Below the pieces are notes generated by a model, which was not told the DNA's origin, ran no database searches, and saw only the letters and a program-made list of their open reading frames with translations. The position numbers were made by a program, and so were the translations under genes. From Sinorhizobium meliloti 4H41 (GTDB taxonomy: Bacteria; Pseudomonadota; Alphaproteobacteria; Rhizobiales; Rhizobiaceae), in the NCBI RefSeq assembly GCF_000375585.1, contig NZ_AQWP01000001.1:1006788-1070787 (forward strand): a stretch of DNA of 64,000 nt, written 5' to 3'. This document shows positions 1 through 10,023 of the stretch, piece by piece. Position 1 is the stretch's first letter, and the number at the start of each line of letters is the position of its first letter.

Positions 1-352
1 AAACCATGTCCCTGTTGTTCCTCGGGAAACAGGACCTGAAGCAGTGCCGGGCCGCATTGGCGAATCTCCTCCCCCTCTGACGATTTCCAGATAAGCCAAA
101 TCGTAACGAATCCATGGCTGTCATTTGCGGAATGACGACTTTCGCTTGCACGTGGCTCGCCTCTTGACCGGCGCCGGGTGACGCGCGATAAGGGTCGCCA
201 TGAAAACGGTTATCTGCATTATTTGCCGGAAGATTATTCGCTAGCGAACCGCTGGCCTGGCCGTTTTCGTCTCCAGAAATCCAAGATGACAAACGCGCGG
301 GGCCACCCGGCGATTATATTGCGACGGCTGCATGCAGACTTGGAGATCTGGG
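1..352. other. Non-coding lead region upstream of cysS
   Basis: I see no gene I can support here. Short open frames run in from the left edge on the plus strand (stops near 80 and 96) and could be the end of a gene outside the window, but they are too short to identify. A minus-strand start codon is possible at 5-7 for a divergent gene lying mostly outside. The part just before cysS holds its ribosome binding site (GGAG at 342-345). Confidence 0.4.
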
Positions 353-1753
353 ATGGGCGGAATGCCGATTTTGAAACTGTACAACACGCTGACGCGGGAA
401 AAAGCCGAATTCCGGCCGATCGATCCTCAGAACGTCCGCATGTATGTCTGCGGCCCGACGGTCTACGACTATGCCCATATCGGCAATGCACGGCCGATCA
501 TCGTATTCGACGTCCTGTTCCGGCTGCTTCGTCACGTCTATGGCGCGGATCACGTCATTTATGCTCGCAACATCACCGATGTGGACGACAAGATCAACGC
601 GCGGGCATTGCGCGACTATCCCGGGCTGCCGCTGAACGAGGCGATCCGGCATGTGACCGAGAAGACCGAGACGCAGTTCCTCGAAGATGCGGCGGTGCTC
701 GGCTGCCTCGAGCCCACCGTGCAACCGCGCGCTACCGAAAACATCGCCGGGATGATCGAAATCATCGAAAAGCTGATCGCCAAGGGCCATGCCTACGAGG
801 CCGAGGGAGAGGTGCTCTTCGATACACGGTCGATGGACGATTACGGCCAGCTTTCCAAGCGCAATCTCGACGAGCAGCAGGCCGGTGCCCGTGTCGCCGT
901 CGAGGCGCACAAGAAAAACCCGGGCGATTTCGTGCTCTGGAAGCTTTCCGCCGAGCACGAGCCGGGCTGGGACAGCCCCTGGGGCCGCGGGCGGCCGGGC
1001 TGGCACATCGAATGCTCGGCGATGAGCGGGCGCTATCTCGGCGACGTGTTCGACATCCACGGCGGCGGCATCGACCTGATCTTCCCGCATCACGAAAACG
1101 AGCTCGCCCAGTCGCGTTGTGCCCACGGCACCGAGATGATGGCGAATGTCTGGATGCACAACGGCTTCCTGCAGGTCGAAGGCCGCAAGATGTCGAAGTC
1201 CGAGGGCAATTTCATCACTATCTACGAGCTTCTTCACACGGAAAAATTCGGCGGCCGCAAATGGCCAGGCGAGGTACTTCGGCTGGCAATGCTGATGACC
1301 CATTACCGCGAACCGATCGACTTCTCGATCAAGCGGCTGGAGGAGGCCGAGCATCTGCTGTCGAAATGGCCGGTCTACGGCGACGCTGCAGGCGAGGCGG
1401 ACCCGGCCGTCGTCACCGCCCTGGCCGACGACCTCAACACCGTGGCGGCCATTCAGGCGCTGCATGCATTGGCGCAAAAGGCTTCCGCCGATACGCGCCA
1501 TCTCGGGGCCTTCGCCGCGAGCGCGGCGCTTCTCGGGGTGGTGCCGAAGGAGGTCGAACTCGACGAGGCGGTCGTTCACGAGATCGATGGCCGTGTACGT
1601 GAGCGTCTGGAGCTTCTGAAGGCCAAGAACTACGCGCAGGCCGACGGCATCCGCGCCGATCTCCTGGCGAGAGGCATCCAGCTCAAGGACGGCAAGGATC
1701 CCGAGACCGGCGAAAGAGTGACCACCTGGGAGGTGAAGCGGTCTCAGGTCTAG
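353..1753 (+). CDS. cysS: Cysteinyl-tRNA synthetase
   Basis: Class I aminoacyl-tRNA synthetase that charges tRNA-Cys with cysteine in the cytoplasm. From the start at 353 (466 aa, normal for the family) the zinc-binding Cys33 sits in the motif [15 protein letters not shown], with the class I HIGN box at about residues 42-45 and KMSKS at about 279-283. The CysS-specific [15 protein letters not shown] block lies in the middle. The ATG at 353 is preferred because GGAG lies 7 nt upstream; ATGs at 332 and 362 are also in frame. It is the first gene before the GFA cluster, about 50 nt upstream of it, with no clear terminator between them. Confidence 0.97.
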   Translation: MGGMPILKLYNTLTREKAEFRPIDPQNVRMYVCGPTVYDYAHIGNARPIIVFDVLFRLLRHVYGADHVIYARNITDVDDKINARALRDYPGLPLNEAIRHVTEKTETQFLEDAAVLGCLEPTVQPRATENIAGMIEIIEKLIAKGHAYEAEGEVLFDTRSMDDYGQLSKRNLDEQQAGARVAVEAHKKNPGDFVLWKLSAEHEPGWDSPWGRGRPGWHIECSAMSGRYLGDVFDIHGGGIDLIFPHHENELAQSRCAHGTEMMANVWMHNGFLQVEGRKMSKSEGNFITIYELLHTEKFGGRKWPGEVLRLAMLMTHYREPIDFSIKRLEEAEHLLSKWPVYGDAAGEADPAVVTALADDLNTVAAIQALHALAQKASADTRHLGAFAASAALLGVVPKEVELDEAVVHEIDGRVRERLELLKAKNYAQADGIRADLLARGIQLKDGKDPETGERVTTWEVKRSQV

Positions 1754-1802
1754 TTTCAGGATGTTGGCGCTGCCGGCACGCCGGAGGAAAGAGGAGGGCG
1801 AG

Positions 1803-2285
1803 ATGGCTGACGAGATCCATATGGGCGGATGCCAGTGTGGCGCGGTCCGCTTCCGCGTCGAGGGAAAACTCGGCGATGCTTCCGTCTGCCATTGCCGCAT
1901 GTGCCAGAAGGCGAGCGGCAATTTCTACCTCCCGCTCGTTTCCGTACGCGGCGCGAAGCTCGTATGGACCCGCGGCGAGCGCAAGCGCTTCCGGTCTTCG
2001 AATGTGGTTTGGCGCGGCTTCTGCGGCGACTGCGGAACACCGCTGACCTACGAGGCGCCGGACGGCATGGCGCTCGCGATCGCTGCATTCGACAGACCGG
2101 AAGGCATCGTGCCGACCATCCAATGGGGCGTCGAAGGAAAACTGCCCTATGTCGATCATGTATCCGAGCTGCCCGGCGAAGAGACCATGGCCGACGCCGA
2201 GGCTGTCGCCTTTCTTGCCGATCTCGTTTCTTATCAGCACCCCGACCACGACACCGAAACCTGGCCACCGGAGGAAAAAGGATGA
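1803..2285 (+). CDS. GFA/CENP-V family zinc protein, copy 1
   Basis: A 160-aa protein of the GFA family (glutathione-dependent formaldehyde-activating enzyme/CENP-V fold), a zinc-binding beta fold that is often misannotated as a formaldehyde enzyme. Zinc ligands are visible: CQC at residues 10-12, CHCRMC at 29-34 and CGDC at 74-77. It ends in the motif QHPD-x2-T-x2-WPP shared with the two genes downstream. The TGA overlaps the next ATG (ATGA), so translation is probably coupled. The start at 1803 follows GAGGAGGGCGAG. The substrate cannot be told from sequence. Confidence 0.9.
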   Translation: MADEIHMGGCQCGAVRFRVEGKLGDASVCHCRMCQKASGNFYLPLVSVRGAKLVWTRGERKRFRSSNVVWRGFCGDCGTPLTYEAPDGMALAIAAFDRPEGIVPTIQWGVEGKLPYVDHVSELPGEETMADAEAVAFLADLVSYQHPDHDTETWPPEEKG

Positions 2286-2757
2286 GCAATACCGTCAGGA
2301 CTGGAGGCTGCCAGTGCGGGGCCGTTCGCTTCCGCATCCACGGAGAGCTCGGGCGCCCCTCGATCTGCCATTGCCGCATGTGCCAGAAACAGTTCGGCTC
2401 GTTCTTCTCCGCCTTGGTGACCGCGCCGAAGGACGGGGTCGAGTGGATCCGTGACGAGCCGAGCTACTTCCAGTCATCGGTCAATATCGATCGCGGCTTC
2501 TGCCCGAAATGCGGTACGCCGATGACCTATCGGCATCCCGGCGGCCTCGAAATCGCCATAGGCGCATTCGACGACCGCTCCGATCTCGCGCCGAAAATTC
2601 AGGTCAATTACCAGTCCCGGCTTCCCTGGGTCGAATCGATCTTCGAGCAGCCGGTTCACGACGATGCCGATTATTATGGGCGGCAGGAGCAGATCATCTC
2701 GTTTCAGCATCCGGACCATGAGACGGAGCAGTGGCCTCCCGGCGGAGTCTGGGCACG

Positions 2758-2761
<4 letters not shown>
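2282..2761 (+). CDS. GFA/CENP-V family zinc protein, copy 2
   Basis: A 159-aa paralogue of the preceding gene. The cysteine ligands fall at the same residue numbers (10, 12, 29, 31, 34, 74, 77) and it has the same C-terminal QHPDHETEQWPP-type motif, which argues for tandem duplication. It overlaps both neighbours by 4 nt (ATGA at each junction), so the three copies form one translationally coupled unit. Its substrate is unknown, and glutathione-formaldehyde chemistry should not be assumed. Confidence 0.9.
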
Positions 2762-4217
<1,456 letters not shown>

Positions 4218-4271
4218 AGCGGGTGCGAAGAACCCGCAATCGATCAGTGATTTGTACGTTGGAATCGAGAC

Positions 4272-5888
4272 ATGACCAGGGAACGCATCTATCTCTTCGA
4301 CACGACGCTTCGGGACGGGCAGCAGACGCCGGGCATCGACTTTTCCGTCGAGGATAAGATCGCGATTGCGGCGCTGCTCGATCAATTCGGCATGGACTAT
4401 GTCGAGGGCGGATATCCCGGCGCCAACCCCACGGACACGGAGTTCTTCAAGTGCCGGCGTACCGACAAGGCCTCCTTCGTCGCCTTCGGCATGACCAAGC
4501 GCGCCGGCGTCTCCGCGTCCAACGACCCGGGACTGAGCGCGCTGCTGAGCGCCAAGAGCGATGCGATCTGTCTTGTCGCCAAGAGCTGGGATTATCATGT
4601 CGAGGTGGCGCTCGGCTGCACGAACGAGGAAAATCTCGACAATATCCGCGCATCCGTGAAGGCGGTCGTCGAGTCCGGGCGCGGGGCGATGGTCGATTGC
4701 GAGCATTTCTTCGACGGCTACAAAGCGAATCCCGCCTATGCGCTCGCCTGCACGAAAACGGCTTTCGAGGCGGGCGCGCGCTGGGTCGTGCTTTGCGACA
4801 CCAATGGCGGCACGCAGCCGGGCGAGATCCGCGAGATCGTCTCGGCCGTGATTGCGGCGGGAGTGCCCGGTGCAAATCTCGGCATCCATGCGCATAACGA
4901 TACGGGGCAGGCGGTGGCCAACTCGCTGGCTGCGGTCGAAGCCGGCGTTCGTCAGATCCAGGGCACGCTCAACGGCATCGGGGAACGCTGCGGCAACGCC
5001 AATCTCGTGACGCTGATTGCGACGCTTGCCCTGAAGGAAACCTATTCGAACCGCTTCGAGACGGGAATCGATGCCGAGAGGCTCCAGGAGCTGACCAAGC
5101 TCGCCCATGCCTTCGACGAGTTGCTCAACCGCTCTCCCGATCCCCAGGCCCCCTATGTCGGCGCTTCGGCTTTTGCCACCAAGGCCGGCATTCACGCCTC
5201 CGCCTTGCTCAAGGACCCGAGGACCTACGAGCATGTCGCACCGGAAAGCGTCGGCAACCTGCGCAAGGTCATGGTCTCCGATCAGGGAGGCAAGGCCAAT
5301 TTCATCAATGCCCTCAAGCGGCGCGGCATCACGGTCTCCAAGGACGATCCGCGGCTCGACAAGCTGATCTCGATCGTCAAGGAACGCGAGGCGACGGGCT
5401 ATGCCTATGAAGGTGCGGATGCGAGCTTCACGCTGCTCGCGAGCCGTATTCTCGGCACCGTGCCCGACTTCTTCCGGGTGGAGAGCTTCCGCGTCATGGT
5501 CGAGCGCCGCTTCGACGCGAACGGCAAGCTGAAGACGGTATCGGAGGCCGTGGTCAGGGTGATCGTCGACGGCGAAACGATGATGTCGGTCGCCGAGGGG
5601 CATGGCCCGGTCAACGCGCTCGACCTCGCGCTTCGCAAGGATCTCGGCAAGTATCAGTCCGAGATCGCCGATCTGGAACTTGCCGATTACAAGGTGCGCA
5701 TCCTCAACGGCGGCACCGAGGCCGTCACCCGCGTTCTGATCGAATCGACGGATCGCTCAGGGGCGCGCTGGTGGACGGTCGGCGTGTCCGACAACATCAT
5801 CGACGCCTCATTTCAGGCATTGATGGACAGTATCGTCTACAAGCTGCTCAAAAACCGCGATCAGGTCGGATCGATCGCGGCCGAGTAG
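4272..5888 (+). CDS. cimA: (R)-citramalate synthase
   Basis: Homolog of 2-isopropylmalate/homocitrate synthases that condenses pyruvate and acetyl-CoA to citramalate, an entry to 2-oxobutyrate and isoleucine. The N-terminal TIM barrel begins FDTTLRDGQQTPG (D10 region), and the metal-binding HAHNDTGQAVANS follows at about 207-219. The C-terminal third is a LeuA-type allosteric dimer domain. The 538-aa length and the GGYPGANPTD block fit the CimA subfamily rather than LeuA. It is monocistronic by spacing. Assignment to citramalate rather than isopropylmalate is by subfamily resemblance. Confidence 0.9.
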   Translation: MTRERIYLFDTTLRDGQQTPGIDFSVEDKIAIAALLDQFGMDYVEGGYPGANPTDTEFFKCRRTDKASFVAFGMTKRAGVSASNDPGLSALLSAKSDAICLVAKSWDYHVEVALGCTNEENLDNIRASVKAVVESGRGAMVDCEHFFDGYKANPAYALACTKTAFEAGARWVVLCDTNGGTQPGEIREIVSAVIAAGVPGANLGIHAHNDTGQAVANSLAAVEAGVRQIQGTLNGIGERCGNANLVTLIATLALKETYSNRFETGIDAERLQELTKLAHAFDELLNRSPDPQAPYVGASAFATKAGIHASALLKDPRTYEHVAPESVGNLRKVMVSDQGGKANFINALKRRGITVSKDDPRLDKLISIVKEREATGYAYEGADASFTLLASRILGTVPDFFRVESFRVMVERRFDANGKLKTVSEAVVRVIVDGETMMSVAEGHGPVNALDLALRKDLGKYQSEIADLELADYKVRILNGGTEAVTRVLIESTDRSGARWWTVGVSDNIIDASFQALMDSIVYKLLKNRDQVGSIAAE

Positions 5889-6099
5889 TTGGATCACGAT
5901 GATTTCGGCTTGCGCGGGATATCCGCTTCCGTCGTATCAACGCCGTTCATCCATCGGTTCACGGAAATGAATTGGTGCATCACCGTCGGTTGGAGTAGGA
6001 CGCAGGAGGACTGACGGCAATTGCTCCCGAGAGGGTTGGCCGTCGATTGCGACCGGAGCGCTTCCCGCTCGGCTCCGGTGGAATTTCAGGATCAAAATC
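5889..6099. other. Intergenic region with decayed repeat after cimA
   Basis: Just after the cimA stop, GGATCACGATGATTTCGG (5892-5909) resembles the left end of the dispersed repeat at 7053-7166 and 9738-9844 but has lost its palindromic partner. The rest shows nothing recognisable apart from an AGGA ribosome binding site for the next gene. Confidence 0.35.
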
Positions 6100-7041
6100 A
6101 TGGCCGAGCCGAACGCGAATTTGCCCGCAGAGAATGTCGATTCCCCGAAAGGTTTCGCCTTCGCGCTGGCAGCCTACCTGTTGTGGGGTTTCCTGCCTTT
6201 CTTCATGAAGGCGGTGTCGCATATCCCTGCGGCGGAAGTGGTGGCGCATCGTATCGTCTGGTCGGTACCGCTCGCAGGCCTCGTGCTCGTCTGGCTCGGC
6301 CGCACGCAGGACGTGAAGGTAGCGCTGCGCTCTCCACGCGTGCTGATGATGGCCACGATCACGGCGGCTCTCATCACGGTCAACTGGGGCATCTATGTCT
6401 GGGCGATCGGGGTGGGGCGGGCCATCGAGACGGCGCTCGGCTACTATATCAACCCTCTGTTCTCCATCTTCCTCGGTGCGCTGCTGCTGAAGGAGAGGCC
6501 GAATCCGGCGCAGATGGTGGCGATCGGCCTCGCCGCGCTCGCCGTGGGCGTGCTTGCCTTCGACGCGGGCGGTCTTCCCTGGGTTTCGATCGGGCTGTGC
6601 TTTTCCTGGGGTTTCTATGCGTTCTTCCGGAAGACGCTGCCGGTCGGGCCGAACCAGGGCTTCTTCCTCGAAGTCTTGCTGCTCAGCATCCCGGCCGCAG
6701 GCTACGTCATCTGGCTCGAGGCGACGGGGCAGGGCCACTTCCTCGGCGACGCCAACATGACGGATGTCCTGCTGCTCCTCGCCTGCGGGATCGTCACCGC
6801 CGTGCCGCTGATGATCTATGCCAATGGCGCGAAGCTGCTCCGGCTTTCGACGATTGGGATCATGCAATACATCGCTCCGACGATGATCTTCCTGATCGCG
6901 GTCTTCGTTTTCCACGAACCCTTTGGAACGGCAAAGCTCGTCGCCTTCGCCCTGATCTGGGCCGCGCTCTTCATCTATTCGGGAGCGATGCTTGCGGAGA
7001 GCAGGGCGCGGCGGGCGGCTCAACCGACGCCGGCCGAATAA
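6100..7041 (+). CDS. rarD: RarD/EamA-type transporter
   Basis: Integral inner-membrane protein of the drug/metabolite transporter superfamily, 313 aa with about ten hydrophobic segments. The conserved RarD signature is clear: GFAFALAAYLLWGFLPFFMK near the N-terminus, AAEVVAHRIVWS, then TAALITVNWGIYVWAI and GYYINPLFSIFLG. The substrate is not known. The start at 6100 follows AGGA with 8-nt spacing. It is flanked downstream by a palindromic repeat and stands alone. Confidence 0.9.
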   Translation: MAEPNANLPAENVDSPKGFAFALAAYLLWGFLPFFMKAVSHIPAAEVVAHRIVWSVPLAGLVLVWLGRTQDVKVALRSPRVLMMATITAALITVNWGIYVWAIGVGRAIETALGYYINPLFSIFLGALLLKERPNPAQMVAIGLAALAVGVLAFDAGGLPWVSIGLCFSWGFYAFFRKTLPVGPNQGFFLEVLLLSIPAAGYVIWLEATGQGHFLGDANMTDVLLLLACGIVTAVPLMIYANGAKLLRLSTIGIMQYIAPTMIFLIAVFVFHEPFGTAKLVAFALIWAALFIYSGAMLAESRARRAAQPTPAE

Positions 7042-7052
7042 TCGGCAGAGTC

Positions 7053-7166
7053 AGATCACGATGACTTCAGGTCGGATCCACCTGAAGCCATGAACGTGAT
7101 CGATTCTAAGAAGTTAGAGCGGGGATGCGGGCGGAAAACCGCACACACTTCTCCTCGTCCCGCTCT
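7053..7166. repeat. Dispersed palindromic repeat, family A, copy 1
   Basis: Two linked hairpins. The first runs from GATCACG to CGTGATC with an inner ACTTCAGGT/ACCTGAAG stem. The second starts AGAGCGGGGATGCGGGCGG and ends CGTCCCGCTCT. The same order recurs at 9738-9844, and partial copies occur at 50632-50706 and 61379-61449. It resembles the RIME-type intergenic elements of rhizobia; that name is my inference. Confidence 0.75.
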
Positions 7167-7169
7167 GGA

Positions 7170-7787
7170 TCAGAGCCTGGCGATGATCTCGGCTTCGCCT
7201 TCGCGCCCGTTGGCGCGGACCGAGGCAAGGATGCCGGGGATGATGTCTTCCGCACGGTCGATCACCAGCGGCTGCACGAGATGCGCGGTGTGAACGAATC
7301 CCTGGCCGCGCATGTGGTCGATCAGCTGCAGCATCGGATCCCAGAAGCCATTGACATTGCCGAAGACCATCGGCTTCCTGTGGCGGCCGAGCTGCGCCCA
7401 GGTCATGATTTCGACGATCTCCTCGAGCGTGCCGATCCCGCCCGGAAGGGCGACGAAGGCGTCGGCGCGCTCGAACATCTTGTGCTTGCGCTCATGCATG
7501 TCGGCGGTAACGATCAATTCGTTCAGCTGGCCTAGCGAGTGACGCGTCGCTTCCTTGTCCATCAGGAATTCGGGAATGATGCCGGTCACGTGTCCGCCGG
7601 ATGAGAGCACGCCGCTCGCCACGGCGCCCATGATCCCGCGCGTGCCGCCGCCATAGACGAGGCGCAGGCCATGATCGGCGATCGATCTGCCGAGGGTGCG
7701 GCCGGCCTGCATGTGGGCTTCGTCACGCCCGGGCTGAGAACCGCAATAAACGCAAACGGATAGAATCGGCGTGGTTTCCTCGTTCAT
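7170..7787 (-). CDS. LOG family (TIGR00730) Rossmann-fold protein
   Basis: Member of the LOG/YvdD family, 205 aa. Enzymes of this family hydrolyse nucleoside 5'-monophosphates to base and ribose 5-phosphate; some release cytokinin bases. The nucleotide loop YGGGTRGIMG and the catalytic signature PGGIGTLEE are both present, as are the N-terminal VCVYCGS and the HERKHKMFERADAF block. It is divergent from the LysM-protein gene, and its 3' end abuts the repeat at 7053-7166. Bacterial LOG proteins are often annotated as decarboxylases, wrongly. Confidence 0.92.
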   Translation of the reverse strand: MNEETTPILSVCVYCGSQPGRDEAHMQAGRTLGRSIADHGLRLVYGGGTRGIMGAVASGVLSSGGHVTGIIPEFLMDKEATRHSLGQLNELIVTADMHERKHKMFERADAFVALPGGIGTLEEIVEIMTWAQLGRHRKPMVFGNVNGFWDPMLQLIDHMRGQGFVHTAHLVQPLVIDRAEDIIPGILASVRANGREGEAEIIARL

Positions 7788-7926
7788 GGTCCCACCAGAA
7801 ATTGCAGTGCAGCACGGGTCGAGGAAAATGGACGAAAAATCTCCGGCTGTCGAGCGCCGGAATCATAGTGAGCGCTTGTATAGAACTATAAGAAACGTTA
7901 GCAATTTCAGTAATACATTGAAGAAT

Positions 7927-7956
7927 TCGGACAGTGTGCTGCGGTTGCGCTATAAT
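7927..7956 (+). promoter_or_regulatory. Candidate sigma-70 promoter of the LysM-protein gene
   Basis: TCGGAC at 7927-7932 and a perfect TATAAT at 7951-7956, 18 nt apart, about 75 nt upstream of the start codon at 8030 and reading toward it. This is by eye only. Confidence 0.45.
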
Positions 7957-8029
7957 GCACCGGGCGTCGCAGCGCCGGCCGATGGGGCATGCGGGGAGCA
8001 TCAAGGCGCTCCGCCCTGTGGAGAGTGGC

Positions 8030-9739
8030 ATGATTAAGAATAAGGCCAGCTGGGTGGCGCTTGGCGTCCTGGCAATCGCGACCGCATTGATGATCTTTGT
8101 GGTTCAGCCGAATCTGCGTGACAGCGACAAGGGGGCGGTGGCCCAATCGGGCGCAGGCGAGCAGCCCGGCCAAACGGCGGCGGCGACGAAGACCGATCCG
8201 TCCGCCCCGCAAGGCAACGCAGCACAACAAGCGACAGCGGCCTCCGGCAGCAATGCGGCCGCATCCGACCCGGTGGCGAACTGGACGGTTCCGGGATTTG
8301 ACGTCCTGCGCGTCGAACCGGACGGCTCGACGGTCGTCGCGGGCAGAGCCCAGCCCGGCACGAAGCTCGAGATCCTGAGCGGCGACACGGTCGTCGGTAC
8401 CGCCAATGTCGGCGCGGGCGGCGATTTTGCCGCCGTCTTCGACAAGCCGCTCTCGGCAGGCGACCACCAGCTGACGCTCAGAAGCGTCGGCTCAGGCGGA
8501 CACAGCAAGACGTCGGAGGAGGTTGCAACTGTTTCGGTACCGAAGGATTCGAGTGGGCAGCTGCTGGCGATGGTATCCAAGGCGGGCAAGGCGAGCCGGC
8601 TGATCACGACGCCGGAAGCCGAGCCGAAGCCGATGCAGGCAGCCGCCGATCCGGGCACGGTACCGGCCGGCGAGCCCGGCGGCGCTTCCGCTTCTCCCGC
8701 CGCACCGGCAACCATTCCCGGGCTGCAGGTAACTGCGGTCGAGATCGAAGGCGGCATGATGTATGTCGCAGGCAACGCCAAGCCCGGTGCCCTTGTCCGC
8801 ATTTACGCGGACGACGAGCTGCTGGGTGAGGTGAAAGCCGATGACAAGGGACATTTCGTCGTCGACGGTTCGATCGAGCTCTCGGTCGGCAGCCATATCA
8901 TCCGCGCCGACATGATGAACGAAGATGCAAGCAAGGTGGCGATGCGCGCCTCCGTTCCCTTCGACAGGCCGGCGGGCGCTCAGGTTGCCGCCATCGCCGG
9001 TTCGACGCTTGCGGCACCCACGACGGGTCTCGACCGTTTGAAGGCGGAAGCGGGCAAGGCGCTTACCCTCTTGAAAGCGCTTTTTGCCGACGGGAAGCAG
9101 CCCTCCGTGGAGCAGCTCGCCGCGGCCCGCTCGGCAACCGAATTCGCCCTCCAGTCGCTGGCCGAATTCAAGCCGGCCGACGGCTCCGATGCCGATTTGG
9201 CGGCAGCCGCCGCTGAAGCGTCCAAGGCGGCGACAACGGCGCTGGACGCGCTCAAGGCTGCGCCGCAGGACCCGTCAAGCGTCGCAGCGGCGGTGGAGAA
9301 GGTCGATGGCGCTCTTGGGAACGCATTGACGCGCCAGAATGTCGGCACCTCGGTGGCATCCGCCGAACCCTTGGCGGTGCAGGCGAGCGATGCCTCGAAG
9401 CAGCCGGAGCCTTCGGCAGCGGGCGAGACAAATGCAACCGTGGCCGAACAGGCGGCGGCGCCGGCTTCGGATGCGGCGAAAGAACAGCCGGCCACCATCG
9501 AGCAGGCACCTCTCAAGGAAAGCAAGACGTCGGTGATCATCCGCCGCGGCGATACGCTGTGGCAGATCTCGCGCCGCGTCTACGGTGCCGGTCTGCGCTA
9601 CACCACCATCTATCTCGCCAACCGCGAACAGATCGAAAATCCGGATCTGATCCGACCGGGCCAGGTTTTCGGGGTTCCGGACGAGATGCTGTCGGAGGAA
9701 GAATCGCGGGAAATCCACCGCAAGCATATGCGACACTAG
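8030..9739 (+). CDS. Membrane-anchored LysM protein with Ig-like repeats
   Basis: A 569-aa protein with one N-terminal membrane segment (about residues 7-24) and the rest probably periplasmic. After a low-complexity Ala/Gln/Ser linker come two related Ig-like segments of about 65 residues (near 86-150 and 228-295). Each has the pattern PG-x-DV/QV, V(V)AG-x-A-x-PG, and a closing SxGxHxx motif. A long Ala-rich, probably helical region (about 335-490) leads to a C-terminal LysM domain (about 500-560; RRGDTLWQISRRVYG, NREQI-NPDLIRPGQVF) that should bind peptidoglycan. The start at 8030 is chosen because it puts the signal-anchor at the N-terminus; an upstream frame opening at 7934 is unlikely. 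A cell-envelope structural or regulatory role is inference. Confidence 0.88.
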   Translation: MIKNKASWVALGVLAIATALMIFVVQPNLRDSDKGAVAQSGAGEQPGQTAAATKTDPSAPQGNAAQQATAASGSNAAASDPVANWTVPGFDVLRVEPDGSTVVAGRAQPGTKLEILSGDTVVGTANVGAGGDFAAVFDKPLSAGDHQLTLRSVGSGGHSKTSEEVATVSVPKDSSGQLLAMVSKAGKASRLITTPEAEPKPMQAAADPGTVPAGEPGGASASPAAPATIPGLQVTAVEIEGGMMYVAGNAKPGALVRIYADDELLGEVKADDKGHFVVDGSIELSVGSHIIRADMMNEDASKVAMRASVPFDRPAGAQVAAIAGSTLAAPTTGLDRLKAEAGKALTLLKALFADGKQPSVEQLAAARSATEFALQSLAEFKPADGSDADLAAAAAEASKAATTALDALKAAPQDPSSVAAAVEKVDGALGNALTRQNVGTSVASAEPLAVQASDASKQPEPSAAGETNATVAEQAAAPASDAAKEQPATIEQAPLKESKTSVIIRRGDTLWQISRRVYGAGLRYTTIYLANREQIENPDLIRPGQVFGVPDEMLSEEESREIHRKHMRH

Positions 9740-9844
9740 ATCACGATGCTTTTGAGGTCGGTTCGACCTCAAAGCATTGACGTGATCGTTCCCAAGAGCG
9801 GGATGCGGGCGGAAAACCGCACATAGTTTTCCTCATCCCGCTCT
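9738..9844. repeat. Dispersed palindromic repeat, family A, copy 2
   Basis: A full two-hairpin copy like that at 7053-7166. The first hairpin has GATCACG/CGTGATC outer arms and an inner GAGGTCG/CGACCTC stem. The second runs from AGAGCGGGATG to CATCCCGCTCT. It begins inside the TAG stop codon of the LysM-protein gene. Confidence 0.8.
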
Positions 9845-9904
9845 AAGTTTGTCTTTTGCCGGCACTTCCATTGCGTTGGCGGGGAGGTGGACCTATCTGT
9901 CAGG

Positions 9905-9937
9905 AAAAGCGGCGTCCTCCAAAAAGGCGCCGCTTTT
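9905..9937. terminator. Perfect 10-bp hairpin upstream of the Atm1-type gene
   Basis: Arms AAAAGCGGCG (9905-9914) and CGCCGCTTTT (9928-9937) around a 13-nt loop containing TCCTCC and AAAAAGG. The short T-run fits a Rho-independent terminator in either direction. The loop sequence also resembles an anti-Shine-Dalgarno tract seen in rhizobial small RNAs, so a short transcript ending here is possible. Function is undecided. Confidence 0.45.
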
Positions 9938-10023
9938 CATTGAAGCTGGTGCGGGATGAAGGCGCGCGACGTAGCGGTTCGCCCGCATGTCTTCGTCAAT
10001 CAAATCATGAAGCGGACTGAGAC

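Noticed and set aside
178-1602. Open frame of 474 codons overlapping cysS in another frame
   Set aside because: Arg/Ala-rich frame shifted relative to cysS, which has all synthetase motifs; no family similarity.
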